Assembly (NCBI GenBank): GCA_021496925.1
Contig: CP053915.1
Location: forward strand, 3,437,501 to 3,501,500
DNA length: 64,000 nucleotides
From: Acidovorax sp. YS12
Lineage (GTDB): Bacteria; Pseudomonadota; Gammaproteobacteria; Burkholderiales; Burkholderiaceae_C
Direction of reading: 5' to 3'
The translations under genes and the position numbers were made by a program. Shown here one piece after another: positions 36,539 through 45,678 of the stretch. The notes under the pieces were generated by a model. That model saw only the letters and a list, made by a program, of their open reading frames with translations. It was not told where the DNA came from and made no database searches. Numbering within the stretch: the first letter of the stretch is position 1; each line of letters starts with the position of its first letter.

Positions 36539-37033
36539 TCAGTAGTGGATGTCGGCCTTGAGGTAATGCGCGCCCGCCACGGGGTTGTGGTAGTACGGCG
36601 GTATTTCCTGAAAGCCCAGCTCGGTGTAGAGCGCCCGGGCGGCCTCCATGTCGTCGAGCGTGTCGAGCAGCACGCAGGCATAGCCGGCCTGGCGCGCCAT
36701 GTCCAGAATGGCTTCGGCCAGTTGCCGTCCCAGGCCGAAGCCCCGGAATGCCTTGCGCACGTACAGGCGCTTCATTTCGGCGGCGTTGGGGTAGTCGCTG
36801 GCGTCGAGCGGGCGCAGCGCGCAGCAGCCGGCGATGGCGCCGTCGACGGTGGCCAGCAGCAGCTGGCCGCGCGGCGCGGCGTAGTCGCCGGGCAGGCTGG
36901 CCAGCTCGGCCTCGAAATCCTGGAAGCCCAGGTCCACGCCCAGGCTCTCGGCGTATTCACGGAAGATTTCGCGGACGGCGTCGATCTCGGCGGCCTGCGT
37001 CGGTACGGACAAAGTGACGGCGGCTTGTTCCAC
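36539..37033 (-). CDS. GNAT family N-acetyltransferase
   Basis: A 164-residue acetyltransferase. The acetyl-CoA-binding motif A is seen in LYVRKAFRGFGLGRQLAEAI (R/QxxGxG/A type) and motif B in LDTLDDMEAARALYTELGFQ, ending with the frequent IPPYYHNPVAGAHYLKADI. This small group often acetylates amino acids or amino groups of small molecules, but the acceptor is unknown. GTG start at 37033. It is a stand-alone gene between the RT pseudogene and a cytochrome b561. Confidence 0.88.
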   Translation of the reverse strand: MEQAAVTLSVPTQAAEIDAVREIFREYAESLGVDLGFQDFEAELASLPGDYAAPRGQLLLATVDGAIAGCCALRPLDASDYPNAAEMKRLYVRKAFRGFGLGRQLAEAILDMARQAGYACVLLDTLDDMEAARALYTELGFQEIPPYYHNPVAGAHYLKADIHY

Positions 37034-37087
37034 TGGCGGAATGCAGAAGCGAAAAGCCCAGTGTAGCGGCTGCGTGTGCGGCCCCGG

Positions 37088-37756
37088 TCAGAAGGCCCCG
37101 AGCTGTACTACCCACCAGGCCGCCCCGCCGGCCAGGGCCAGCACCGCGGCGGCGGCCAGACGGCTCAGCGCATCGTCGCGCGAGGCGGGCACGGGCGTGG
37201 GCAATTGCTTGTCGCCCCCGAGCATCGGGCCGACCATGGCCTGGCGCTTGGCCACGGTGTAGAAGACGATGGCGGCGATGTGCAGCAGCACCAGCGCGAT
37301 CAGCAGCCCCTGGCCCCAGCCAGCATGGTAGCCCGTGGCCTGGCTCACGGTATCGCCCGACACGAAGCGCGTGAGCGGGCCGGAGAAGGCGATTTCATCG
37401 TCGCTGAGCAGCCCGCTGCCCACCTGCAGCGCCAGCACGCCCAGCAGGCCGAATACCGAGAGCGCGCCCAGCGGGTTGTGGCCCACGCTGTCGTGCGCGC
37501 CGCCCTGGCCGCGCAGGTGGCGCAGCACGCTGGCGGGCGAGTACAGGAAGGCCGAGAAGCGCGACCAGCGCCCGCCGATGAAGCCCCAGCACAGGCGGAA
37601 CAGCAGCAGCGCCAGCACCGCGTAGCCCAGGCGCAGGTGCCAGACCATGGCGTTGCCCCCCATCTTGGCGCTGACGAACAGGCCGATCACGCAGGCGGCC
37701 AGGCTCCAGTGGAAGAGGCGGGTGGGCAGATCCCAGATGCGGACGGTGTGGGCCAT
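37088..37756 (-). CDS. Cytochrome b561 / Ni-Fe hydrogenase-type cytochrome b
   Basis: A 222-residue membrane cytochrome with four or five transmembrane helices. The haem-ligand histidines are in TRLFHWSLAACVIGLF, MVWHLRLGYAVLALLL and, late, YHAGWGQGLLIALVLLHIAA. It moves electrons between quinol and a partner protein in the inner membrane. A periplasmic cytochrome c' gene diverges from it, and in Comamonadaceae the two often lie together, so they may exchange electrons. The start MAHTVRIWDLP is taken at 37756; 12 more residues are possible upstream. Confidence 0.9.
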   Translation of the reverse strand: MAHTVRIWDLPTRLFHWSLAACVIGLFVSAKMGGNAMVWHLRLGYAVLALLLFRLCWGFIGGRWSRFSAFLYSPASVLRHLRGQGGAHDSVGHNPLGALSVFGLLGVLALQVGSGLLSDDEIAFSGPLTRFVSGDTVSQATGYHAGWGQGLLIALVLLHIAAIVFYTVAKRQAMVGPMLGGDKQLPTPVPASRDDALSRLAAAAVLALAGGAAWWVVQLGAF

Positions 37757-37866
37757 GGCGGTGCTTTCAGAAAAGGGCGTGGAGCGGCGCAAGGGAACTC
37801 CGCGCCACGGCGATACTCCCTATTGCCAAAAAGGTTTTTTGACCCCCACCAGAAAGGAAGTTCCCG

Positions 37867-38313
37867 ATGAAGACGATTGCAGCACTTGCCCTGGCCGCCG
37901 TGGTCGCCACGCTGTCGGCACCCGCCGCCGCACAGTTCGCCAAGGCGGAGGACGCCATCAAGTACCGCCAGGGCGCGCTGTTCGTGATCGGCCAGCACTT
38001 TGGCCGCCTCGGCGCCATGGCGCAGGGCAAGATCCCCTTCGATGCCAAAGCCGCGCAGGACAACGCCGACGTGGTGCTGAACATGTCCAAGCTGCCCTGG
38101 GCGGGCTTCGGCGCCGGCACCGAGGGCGGCAAGGCCAAGCCCGCCATCTGGAAGGAGCAGGCCAAGTACAAGGAACACTCCGACAAGTTCGAGGCCGAGG
38201 CGGTGAAGCTGGCCGCCGCCGCCAAGACCGGCAACCTGGACAACCTGAAGGCGGCCTTTGGCGACGCCGCCGGCACCTGCAAGGCCTGCCACGACGCCTA
38301 CCGCAACAAGTGA
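37867..38313 (+). CDS. cycP: Cytochrome c'
   Basis: A 148-residue periplasmic haem protein. A signal peptide ends at APAAAQ, and the mature part is the four-helix cytochrome c' fold with AEDAIKYRQGALFVIGQHFG at its start. The single haem-binding CKACH lies near the C terminus (about residue 139), which is diagnostic of class II c-type cytochromes. These proteins bind NO and CO and protect against nitrosative stress. An AGGAAG site precedes the ATG. An intrinsic terminator follows. Divergent from cytochrome b561. Confidence 0.94.
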   Translation: MKTIAALALAAVVATLSAPAAAQFAKAEDAIKYRQGALFVIGQHFGRLGAMAQGKIPFDAKAAQDNADVVLNMSKLPWAGFGAGTEGGKAKPAIWKEQAKYKEHSDKFEAEAVKLAAAAKTGNLDNLKAAFGDAAGTCKACHDAYRNK

Positions 38314-38317
38314 TGGA

Positions 38318-38375
38318 TGCTATTGAATAAGTAGCTGCTAGCGCTTGTGCAGAAAGCGTTTGGGGCCTGTTTCAT
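38318..38375. repeat. REP-like intergenic element, copy 8
   Basis: TGCTATTGAATAAGTAGC, GCTAGCGCTTGTGC and GAAAGCGTTTGGGGCC lie just after cycP. The end of the element forms part of the next terminator stem. Confidence 0.75.
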
Positions 38376-38394
38376 GCTTGGAACAGGCCCTTTT
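38363..38394 (+). terminator. Terminator after cycP
   Basis: GGGCCTGTT (38363-38371) pairs with AACAGGCCC (38382-38390) around ten bases and is followed by four T. One arm comes from the repeat element. Confidence 0.65.
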
Positions 38395-38409
38395 GTCTGG
38401 CGCCTGGTG

Positions 38410-38913
38410 TCAGGTCTCGGCCAGCAGTTTCTCGATGAGGCGGTGCAGCTCGGCGAAGTCGGGCGCGCCCACGTAGCTCTTCACGATCTCGCCGCGCTTG
38501 TTGACGATGTAGGTGGTGGGGGTGATCTTGATGTCGCCCCAGGCGCGCGCCACGGCGCCGGTGTTGTCGATGGCCACCTTGAACGGCAGCTTGCGCGACT
38601 CGGCGAAGTTCACTACGTAGCTCGGCGGGTCGTAGCTCATGGCCACGGCCAGGGTCTCGAAGCCCTGGGCGCGGTACTTGTCGTAGGTGCGCACGATGTC
38701 GGGCATCTCGGCCACGCAGGTGGTGCAGCTCGTGGCCCAGAAATTCACCAGGGTCACCTTGCCGCGCAGGTCGGCGGTGGTCTGCTGCGAGCCGTCAAGC
38801 AGCACGAAGGTCGAGGACGGCGCCGCCTGCTGGCCCGCGCCCAGGTAGACGTAGGCGCCGATGCCCGCGAAGGCGGCGAGTGCCACGCCGGTAATCCAAT
38901 GTTTGATGGCCAT
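38410..38913 (-). CDS. TlpA-family membrane-anchored thiol-disulfide reductase
   Basis: A 167-residue protein with an N-terminal membrane anchor (HWITGVALAAFAGIGAYVYL) and a periplasmic thioredoxin-like domain. The active site is CTTC in VNFWATSCTTCVAEMPDI, and the cis-proline loop is ITPTTYIVNKRGEI. It probably reduces disulfides, for example in cytochrome c maturation, which would fit the nearby cytochrome c' gene. The start MAIKHWITGV is chosen at 38913; a longer frame reaches into the divergent promoter. Confidence 0.9.
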   Translation of the reverse strand: MAIKHWITGVALAAFAGIGAYVYLGAGQQAAPSSTFVLLDGSQQTTADLRGKVTLVNFWATSCTTCVAEMPDIVRTYDKYRAQGFETLAVAMSYDPPSYVVNFAESRKLPFKVAIDNTGAVARAWGDIKITPTTYIVNKRGEIVKSYVGAPDFAELHRLIEKLLAET

Positions 38914-39023
38914 GACTGCTGTTTTCAACGTGTTTGCCGTGGGAGTGTCCGTGGGATTGCGCTGCGCCAGGGAAGTTCGCATTGTCCCCGAACCCGCATA
39001 ATTGCCGGGCAAACACCCATCCC

Positions 39024-39458
39024 ATGAGCACGCGCATTCTTCTCATCACCCATGCCCCCCTGGCCGAGGCGCTGCGCGCCTGCGCGCTGCACGTATTCCC
39101 CGACTGCGCCGGCGACCTGCTGGTGCTGGACGTGCCGCCCCAGGAGCCGCCCGAGGACACCCTGGCGCACGCGCGCGCCCTGCTGGCGCAGGGCGGCGGC
39201 GCCCAGGCACCCACGCTGGTGCTGTCCGACATGCTCGGCGCCACGCCCTGCAACGTGGCCCAGCGCCTGGTGGACGGCATGCCCTGCCAGCGCCTGGTCA
39301 GCGGCGTCAACCTGCCCATGCTGCTGCGCGCGCTGTGCTACCGCCACGAGGACGTGGACGGCCTGGTCTCGCGCGCCGTCGATGGCGGCAAGGCCGGTGT
39401 CATGCAGGTGGCGGCCAGTGTGTCGCCCCAGCCGATCTCATGCAATTCCCATGATTAA
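39024..39458 (+). CDS. PTS EIIA component, mannose (ManX) type
   Basis: A 144-residue protein. MSTRILLITHAPLAEALRAC holds the phospho-accepting His near residue 10, and the typical LVLSDMLGATPCNVAQRL follows. No EIIB or EIIC sugar-permease gene is adjacent. In beta-proteobacteria this EIIA, HPr and EI set is a regulatory phosphorelay that senses phosphoenolpyruvate and nitrogen state, and is often tied to polyhydroxybutyrate control. The HPr start overlaps its end by eight bases. A CATAAT box lies 22 bases before the start. Confidence 0.9.
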   Translation: MSTRILLITHAPLAEALRACALHVFPDCAGDLLVLDVPPQEPPEDTLAHARALLAQGGGAQAPTLVLSDMLGATPCNVAQRLVDGMPCQRLVSGVNLPMLLRALCYRHEDVDGLVSRAVDGGKAGVMQVAASVSPQPISCNSHD

Positions 39459-39720
39459 AGAAACCACGACCATCATCAACAAGCTCGGGCTGCATGCCCG
39501 CGCGTCCGCCAAGCTGACCAAGATGGCGGGCAGCTTTCCCTGCGAGGTGTTCATGAGCCGGGGCGAGCGCCGCATCAACGCCAAGAGCATCATGGGCGTG
39601 ATGATGCTGGCCGCGGGCCTGGGCAGCGTGGTGGACATCGAGACCGATGGCCCGCAGGAGCGCGAGGCCATGGACGCGCTGCTGGCCTTGATTGCCGACA
39701 AGTTCGGCGAAGGCCAGTGA
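39451..39720 (+). CDS. ptsH: Phosphocarrier protein HPr
   Basis: An 89-residue phosphocarrier. His15 in NKLGLHARASAKLT accepts phosphate from EI, and Ser46 in NAKSIMGVMMLAAGLGS is the HPr-kinase site. It passes phosphate to the EIIA encoded just upstream, whose 3' end it overlaps by eight bases. ptsI follows after 16 bases. No HPr kinase gene is in the window. Confidence 0.96.
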   Translation: MIKETTTIINKLGLHARASAKLTKMAGSFPCEVFMSRGERRINAKSIMGVMMLAAGLGSVVDIETDGPQEREAMDALLALIADKFGEGQ

Positions 39721-39736
39721 TCCGGGAGCCCCGCAT

Positions 39737-41530
39737 ATGACCTTCGCCATCCATGGACTGGCCGTCGCCCGGGGCATCGCCATCGGGCGTGCTGTGCTGC
39801 TGGCGGCCAGCCACCTGGACGTGGCGCACTACTTCATCCAGCCCGAGCAGGTGCCGGACGAGATCGAGCGCGTGCGCCGTGGCCGCAACGCCGTGGTGCA
39901 CGAGCTGCAGCGCCTGCAGGTAGAGATGCCGGCCGACGCGCCGGCCGAGCTGACCGCGCTGCTCGACGTGCACCTGATGCTGCTGCAGGACGAGACCCTG
40001 GTGGCCGGCATCAAGCACTGGATCAGCGAGCGCCTGTACAACGCCGAATGGGCGCTGGTGACGCAGCTCGAAGTCATCTCGCGCCAGTTCGACGAGATGG
40101 AGGACGACTACCTGCGCGAGCGCAAGGCCGACCTGGAGCAGGTGGTCGAGCGCATCCTGCGCTACATGAAGGGCGTGGCCAGCCCCGTGGCCGCGCCCGC
40201 GCCGCCCGCGCCCCCGGCGGCCGGCCAGCAGGAGCTGCTGCCGGGCGACGGCACCGACGTGCCGCTGGTGCTCGTGGCCAACGACCTGGCGCCGGCCGAT
40301 CTGCTGCAGTTCAAGCAGAGCGTGTTCGCCGGCTTCGTCACCGACGTGGGCGGCAAGACCAGCCATACCGCCATCGTCGCGCGCAGCATGGACATCCCGG
40401 CCGTGGTCGGTGCACGCGCCGCCAGCCAGCTCGTGCGCCAGGACGACTGGGTCATCATCGACGGCGACGCGGGCGTGCTCATCGTCGATCCCTCGCCCAT
40501 CATCCTGGCCGAGTACGGCTTTCGCCAGCGCCAGATCGAGCTGGAGCGCGAGCGCCTGATCCGCCTGCGCCACACGCCCGCCGTGACCATTGACGGCCAC
40601 AAGGTCGAGCTGCTGGCCAACATCGAGCAGCCCGCCGACACCGCTGCCGCCGTGCGCGCCGGGGCCGTGGGCGTGGGGCTGTTCCGCACCGAATTCCTGT
40701 TCATGGGCAAGGGCAGCCACCTGCCCGGCGAGGAGGAGCAGTACCAGGCCTACCGCCAGGTCATCGAGGGCATGCAGGGCCTGCCGGTGACCATCCGCAC
40801 CATCGACGTGGGCGCCGACAAGCCGCTGGAGAAGGGCCACAAGGACGACCACCTGAACCCGGCGCTGGGCCTGCGCGCCATTCGCTGGAGCCTGGCCGAC
40901 CCGGTGATGTTCCGCACCCAGCTGCGCGCCGTGCTGCGCGCGGCGGCGTATGGCAGGGTGAACCTGCTGTTCCCCATGATCGCGCACGTCAGCGAGATCC
41001 ACCAGGCGCTGGCGCAGGTCGATCTGGCGCGCGCCGAGCTGGATGCGCGCGGCGTGGCCTACGGCCCGGTGCGCGTGGGCGCGATGATCGAGGTGCCCGC
41101 CGCGGCGCTGCTGGCGCGGCGGTTTCTGCGCTATTTCGACTACCTGTCGATCGGCACCAACGACCTGATCCAGTACGCCCTGGCCATCGACCGTGCCGAC
41201 GAATCGGTGGCGCACCTGTACGACCCGCTGCACCCCGCCGTGCTGCGCCTGGTGGCGGATGTGATTGCCGCCGGCGCCGAGCAGGGCAAGAGCGTGAGCG
41301 TGTGCGGCGAGGTGGCGGGCGACGTGGCCATGACGCGGCTGCTGCTCGGCCTGGGGCTGCGCAGCTTCTCCATGCACCCGGCGCAGATCCTGGCGGTGAA
41401 GCAGGAGCTGCTGCGCGCCGACACGCGCAAGCTCGTGCCCTGGGCGCAGCAGGTGCTCGAATCGGACGACCCGGCCCAGGCCATGGAAGCCCCGGCGGTG
41501 GCCCAGGAAAAAAGCGCCAGCAGCTATTGA
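39737..41530 (+). CDS. ptsI: Phosphoenolpyruvate-protein phosphotransferase (EI)
   Basis: A 597-residue cytoplasmic enzyme that takes phosphate from phosphoenolpyruvate and gives it to HPr. The active His near residue 210 is in VGGKTSHTAIVARSMDIPAV. The PEP-binding barrel is marked by VGLFRTEFLFMGKG, IGTNDLIQYALAIDRADESV and the catalytic VCGEVAG (Cys). The start at 39737 fits the family N terminus. The last codons (SASSY and stop) come from a REP-like element that overlaps the gene end. Confidence 0.96.
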   Translation: MTFAIHGLAVARGIAIGRAVLLAASHLDVAHYFIQPEQVPDEIERVRRGRNAVVHELQRLQVEMPADAPAELTALLDVHLMLLQDETLVAGIKHWISERLYNAEWALVTQLEVISRQFDEMEDDYLRERKADLEQVVERILRYMKGVASPVAAPAPPAPPAAGQQELLPGDGTDVPLVLVANDLAPADLLQFKQSVFAGFVTDVGGKTSHTAIVARSMDIPAVVGARAASQLVRQDDWVIIDGDAGVLIVDPSPIILAEYGFRQRQIELERERLIRLRHTPAVTIDGHKVELLANIEQPADTAAAVRAGAVGVGLFRTEFLFMGKGSHLPGEEEQYQAYRQVIEGMQGLPVTIRTIDVGADKPLEKGHKDDHLNPALGLRAIRWSLADPVMFRTQLRAVLRAAAYGRVNLLFPMIAHVSEIHQALAQVDLARAELDARGVAYGPVRVGAMIEVPAAALLARRFLRYFDYLSIGTNDLIQYALAIDRADESVAHLYDPLHPAVLRLVADVIAAGAEQGKSVSVCGEVAGDVAMTRLLLGLGLRSFSMHPAQILAVKQELLRADTRKLVPWAQQVLESDDPAQAMEAPAVAQEKSASSY

Positions 41531-41577
41531 TTCAATAGCTTCTGGCGCTTGCTGGATAAGGGCTGGAGGCTTATTTC
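41509..41577. repeat. REP-like intergenic element, copy 9
   Basis: GCGCCAGCAGCTATTGATTC, AATAGCTTCTGGCGCTTGC and GGATAAGGGCTGGAGGC form a double copy between the convergent ptsI and fpr genes. It encodes the last residues of ptsI. Confidence 0.8.
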
Positions 41578-42344
41578 TCTACAAATGCGCGTTCGATCAC
41601 GAAATCGCCCGGGGTGCTCGTGTTGCCTTCCTCGAAGTCGCGCTTTTCCAGCATCACCTTGAGGTCGGCCAGCATCGCGGGGCTGCCGCAGAGCATCACG
41701 CGGTCCGTCAGCGGGTCCAGCGGCGGCAGGCCGATGCTGGCGGGGAAGGCGCCGCTGGCGATCAGGTCGGTGATGCGGCCCTGGTTGCGGAAGGGCTCGC
41801 GCGTCACCGTCGGGTAGTAGATCAGCTTGTCGCGCACGATCTCGCCCAGCAGCTCGTGGTTGGGCAGTTCCTTCTCGAACAGCGCCTGGTAGGCCAGTTC
41901 CTTGACCTCGCGCACACCGTGCACCACCACCACCTTCTCGAAGCGCTCGTAGGTGTCGGGGTCGCGCACGATCGACAGCCAGGGCGCCAGGCCCGTGCCG
42001 GTGCCGATCAGGTACAGGTTCTTGCCGGGCAGCAGGTAGTCGATGAGCAGCGTGCCCGTGGGCTTCTTGCCGACGATGATGGTGTCGCCCACCTGGATGT
42101 TCTGCAGCTTCGAGGTCAGCGGGCCGTCCGGCACCTTGATCGAGAGGAACTCCAGGTGCTCCTCCCAGTTCGGGCTGGCGATGGAGTAGGCGCGCAGCAG
42201 CGGCTTGCCGTCCACCTTCAGGCCGATCATGGTGAAGTGGCCGTTGGAGAAGCGCAGGGCAGGGTCGCGCGTGGTGGTGAAGGAGAACAGGCGGTCGGTC
42301 CAGTGGTGTACGGAGAGAACTCGCTCTTCGAGGAATGCGCTCAT
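41571..42344 (-). CDS. fpr: Ferredoxin-NADP reductase
   Basis: A 257-residue flavoenzyme of the FpR type. The FAD site is LLRAYSIASPNWEEHLEF (RxYS), the NADP site starts in LYLIGTGTGLAPWLSIVRDP, and the C-terminal VMLCGSPAMLADLKVML and ERAFVEK are typical of the bacterial subclass. It shuttles electrons between NADPH and ferredoxin or flavodoxin and supports oxidative-stress defence. Stand-alone gene, convergent with ptsI. Confidence 0.94.
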   Translation of the reverse strand: MSAFLEERVLSVHHWTDRLFSFTTTRDPALRFSNGHFTMIGLKVDGKPLLRAYSIASPNWEEHLEFLSIKVPDGPLTSKLQNIQVGDTIIVGKKPTGTLLIDYLLPGKNLYLIGTGTGLAPWLSIVRDPDTYERFEKVVVVHGVREVKELAYQALFEKELPNHELLGEIVRDKLIYYPTVTREPFRNQGRITDLIASGAFPASIGLPPLDPLTDRVMLCGSPAMLADLKVMLEKRDFEEGNTSTPGDFVIERAFVEK

Positions 42345-42563
42345 GAAAAGATCGACAGGATGGGTTAATGAAGAATGCGGCGGAGTTTCATCGATTTTTT
42401 ATTCGGCATGGGCATAAGGCGACTTGTTCAGTGTCGCCATGAGCCCAGAAGGCCCAGCCCGGTGTCCGCAGGGGCTTTGCGGGAAAACCCGTCCATTGTC
42501 GGACAAACCCGTGGTGCGGGTACAGTGCTGTGCCCCTGAACTGATATCGGACAAGGAATGCCC

Positions 42564-43763
42564 ATGACTTCGCCCCTTTCCACCGTCGTCGCCGCGCTCG
42601 CCTTGTGCTGGGGCGCGGCCCACGCCCAGGGAACGATCAAGATCGGCGAAATCAACAGCTACAAGGCCCAGCCCGCCTTCCTGGAGCCCTACAAGAAGGG
42701 CATGGAGCTGGCCGTGGCGCAGGTCAACGCGGCGGGCGGCATCGCCGGCAAGCAGCTGCAGCTGGTCACGCGCGACGACAACGCCAGCCCCGGCGACGCC
42801 GTGCGCGCCGCCGAGGAGCTGCTGGCGCGCGAGAAGGCCGACGTGCTCATGGGCAGCTTCCTCTCGCACATCGGCCTGGCGTTGACCGATTTCGCGCAGC
42901 AGAAAAAGCGCTTCTTCCTCGCCGCCGAGCCGCTCACCGACAAGATCGTCTGGGAACAGGGCAACCGCTACACCTTCCGCCTGCGCCCCTCCACCTACAT
43001 GCAGGTGGCCATGCTGGTGCCCGAGGCCGCAGCGATGAAGAAGCAGCGCTGGGCCATCGTTTACCCCAACTACGAATACGGCCAGTCGGCCGTGGCCACC
43101 TTCAAGAAGCTGCTGCAGCAGGCCCAGCCCGGCGTGGAATTCGTCGCCGAGCAGGCCACGCCGCTGGGCAAGGTCGATGCCGGCAGCGTGGTGCAGGCGC
43201 TGCAGGACGCCCGGCCCGACGCCATCTTCAACGTGCTGTTCGCCGCCGACCTCGCCAAGTTCGTGCGCGAGGGCAACACGCGCGGCCTGTTCCAGGGGCG
43301 CGGCGTGGTCAGCCTGCTGTCGGGCGAGCCCGAGTACCTCGACACCCTCAAGGGCGAGACGCCCGAGGGCTGGGTCGTCACCGGCTACCCCTGGTACGCC
43401 ATCCAGACGCCCGCGCACCAGGCGTTTCTGGACGCCTACCAGAAGCGCTTCAAGGACTACCCGCGCGCCGGCTCCATCGTCGGCTACAACGCCATCCTGT
43501 CGATCGCCGAGGGGCTGAAGAAGACCGGCGGCAGCGCCGACACCGAGAAGCTCATCGCCGCCTTCCGCGGCCTGGAGGTCAAGACGCCGTTCGGCCCCAT
43601 CACCTACCGCGCGCAGGACCACCAGTCCACCATGGGCGCCTACGTCGGCAAGACCGCGCTGCGCCAGGGCAAGGGCGTGATGGTGGACTTCAGCTACCAG
43701 GACGGCGGCAAGTTCCAGCCTTCCGACGACGAAGTGAAAAAACTGCGCCCCGCCGCGCCGTGA
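42564..43763 (+). CDS. Branched-chain amino-acid-type ABC substrate-binding protein
   Basis: A 399-residue periplasmic binding protein of the LivJ/Peripla_BP_6 type. A signal peptide ends at AAHAQG, and the two lobes include LEPYKKGMELAVAQVNAAGG and TGYPWYAIQTPAHQAFLDAY. Ligands of this group range from branched-chain amino acids to aromatic and amide compounds, and this one cannot be assigned. Two ATGs lie close together; AAGGA abuts the first (42558) and is six bases from 42564, so the second is chosen. The fused permease gene begins eight bases after its stop. Confidence 0.9.
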   Translation: MTSPLSTVVAALALCWGAAHAQGTIKIGEINSYKAQPAFLEPYKKGMELAVAQVNAAGGIAGKQLQLVTRDDNASPGDAVRAAEELLAREKADVLMGSFLSHIGLALTDFAQQKKRFFLAAEPLTDKIVWEQGNRYTFRLRPSTYMQVAMLVPEAAAMKKQRWAIVYPNYEYGQSAVATFKKLLQQAQPGVEFVAEQATPLGKVDAGSVVQALQDARPDAIFNVLFAADLAKFVREGNTRGLFQGRGVVSLLSGEPEYLDTLKGETPEGWVVTGYPWYAIQTPAHQAFLDAYQKRFKDYPRAGSIVGYNAILSIAEGLKKTGGSADTEKLIAAFRGLEVKTPFGPITYRAQDHQSTMGAYVGKTALRQGKGVMVDFSYQDGGKFQPSDDEVKKLRPAAP

Positions 43764-43770
43764 CGGGCCG

Positions 43771-45678
43771 ATGGACTTCTCCGGCCTGCTCGTACAGCTC
43801 CTGAACGGCCTGGCGGGCGCCTCCACGCTGTTCCTGGTGGCGGCCGGGCTGTCGCTGATCTTCGGCGTCCTGCGCATCGTCAACTTCGCCCACGGCTCGC
43901 TGTACATGCTGGGGCTGTACGGCGCCTACACCTGCGTCGAGCAACTGGGCGGCGCGCTCGGCTTCTGGCCCGCGCTGCTGCTCGCGCCGCTGGCCGTGGG
44001 CCTGCTCGGCGCGGCGGTGGAGGTGCTGCTGCTGCGCCGCATCTACCGCGCGCCCGAGCTGCTGCAACTGCTCGCCACCTTCGCGCTGGTGCTGGTGTTC
44101 AAGGACGCCGCCCTGTGGCTCTGGGGCCCCGAGGAGCTGTTCGGCCCGCGCGCGCCGGGCCTGGAGGGCGCGGTGGCGCTGCTCGGGCGGCGCTTTCCGG
44201 CCTACGACCTGTTCCTCATCGCCGTCGGGCCGCTGGTGCTGCTGGCGCTCACGCTGCTGCTCGCGCGCACGCGCTGGGGCACGCTGGTGCGCGCCGCCAC
44301 GCACGACCGCGAGATGCTCGGCGCCCTCGGCGTCAACCAGGCCTGGCTGTTCACCAGCGTGTTCGCGCTCGGCGCCTTCCTGGCCGGGCTGGGCGGCGCG
44401 CTGCAGCTGCCGCGCGAGCCCGCCAGCCTGGAGCTGGACATGCTCACCATCGGCGCTGCCTTCGTCGTGGTGGTGGTGGGCGGCATGGGCTCGCTGCCCG
44501 GCGCCTTCGCGGCGGCGCTGCTCATCGCCGAGCTGAAAGCCGTGTGCATCTGGCTCGGTGTGGTCACGCTCGGCGGGGTCGAGATCGCCTTTCCCCAGCT
44601 CACGCTGGTGGCCGAATTCCTGGTCATGGCCGCCGTGCTGCTGTGGCGGCCCTGGGGTCTGCTCGGGCGCGCGCCCGCCCCGGCCCGCGCCCTGGGCGCG
44701 CCCGAGGCGCCGCTGCGCCCCGCCGGGCGCGCCGCCACGCTGGCCTGGTGCGCGCTGCTGGCGGCGCTGGCGCTGCTGCCCTGGCTCGCCGGGACGCAGA
44801 GCTACGCCACCGTGCTGGCCGCCGACGTGGCGATTGCCGCGCTGTTCGCCGCCAGCCTGCACCTGCTGGCCGGGCCGGGCGGGCTGCACTCCTTCGGCCA
44901 CGCCGCCTACTTCGGCCTGGGCGCCTACGGCGCGGCGTTGCTGGTGCGCTGGGCCGGCTGGCCCATGGGCGCGGCCCTGGCGGCCGCGCCGCTGGCGGCG
45001 GCGGCGGGCGGGCTGGTGTACGGCTGGCTGTGCGTGCGCCTGTCGGGCATCTACCTGGCCATGCTCACGCTGGCCTTCGCGCAGCTCACCTGGGCCGTGG
45101 CCTACCAGTGGGACGGCTTCACCGGCGGCAGCAACGGCATCACCGGCGTCTGGCCGCCCGAATGGGCGGCGCAGGGCGCGGGCTTCTACCTGCTGGCGCT
45201 GGCGCTGTGCGCGGCAGGCATCTACCTGCTGCGGCGCATGCTGCTGTCGCCCTGGGGCTACGCGCTGCGCGCCGCGCGCGACGCCGGCGCGCGCGCCGAG
45301 GCGCTGGGCATCGCCGTGCGCCGCGTGCAGTGGTCGGCCTTCGCCGTGGCTGGCGCGCTGGCCGGGCTGGCCGGGGGGCTGTACGCCTTCTCCAAGGGCA
45401 GCGTGGCGCCCGATGCGCTGGCCGTGGCGCGCTCGGTCGATGGCCTGGCCATGGTGCTGCTGGGCGGGCTGCAGCAGCTCGCCGGGCCGGTGGTGGGGGC
45501 GGCCGCCTTCACCTGGCTGCACGACAGCCTGGCGCGTGGCACCGAATACTGGCGCGCCCTGCTGGGCGGCGTGATCCTGCTGCTGGTGCTGCTGTTTCCA
45601 CAAGGAATTTCCGGCCTGGGCCACTACTGGCAAGCGCTGGCAGCTCTTAAAAACAGAGCGGCGGGGAGTGCGCCATGA
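43771..45678 (+). CDS. Fused LivH-LivM-type ABC permease
   Basis: A 635-residue membrane protein joining two permeases that are normally separate. Residues 1-290 are LivH-like (AGLSLIFGVLRIVNFAHGSL and VVVVVGGMGSLPGAFAAALL), and residues from about 320 are LivM-like (LHSFGHAAYFGLGAYGAALL and FTGGSNGITGVWPPEW). About 16 or more transmembrane segments are expected. Such fusions are known in this transporter class. The last residues (YWQALAALKNRAAGSAP) are encoded by a REP-like element. The gene overlaps the next start (ATGA), so both halves of the transporter are translated together. Confidence 0.92.
   Translation: MDFSGLLVQLLNGLAGASTLFLVAAGLSLIFGVLRIVNFAHGSLYMLGLYGAYTCVEQLGGALGFWPALLLAPLAVGLLGAAVEVLLLRRIYRAPELLQLLATFALVLVFKDAALWLWGPEELFGPRAPGLEGAVALLGRRFPAYDLFLIAVGPLVLLALTLLLARTRWGTLVRAATHDREMLGALGVNQAWLFTSVFALGAFLAGLGGALQLPREPASLELDMLTIGAAFVVVVVGGMGSLPGAFAAALLIAELKAVCIWLGVVTLGGVEIAFPQLTLVAEFLVMAAVLLWRPWGLLGRAPAPARALGAPEAPLRPAGRAATLAWCALLAALALLPWLAGTQSYATVLAADVAIAALFAASLHLLAGPGGLHSFGHAAYFGLGAYGAALLVRWAGWPMGAALAAAPLAAAAGGLVYGWLCVRLSGIYLAMLTLAFAQLTWAVAYQWDGFTGGSNGITGVWPPEWAAQGAGFYLLALALCAAGIYLLRRMLLSPWGYALRAARDAGARAEALGIAVRRVQWSAFAVAGALAGLAGGLYAFSKGSVAPDALAVARSVDGLAMVLLGGLQQLAGPVVGAAAFTWLHDSLARGTEYWRALLGGVILLLVLLFPQGISGLGHYWQALAALKNRAAGSAP
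45628..45660. repeat. REP-like element, copy 10, inside a coding end
   Basis: TACTGGCAAGCGCTGGCAGCT and ATTAAA-like TTAAAAACAG lie within the last codons of the fused permease gene and are translated. Confidence 0.7.
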
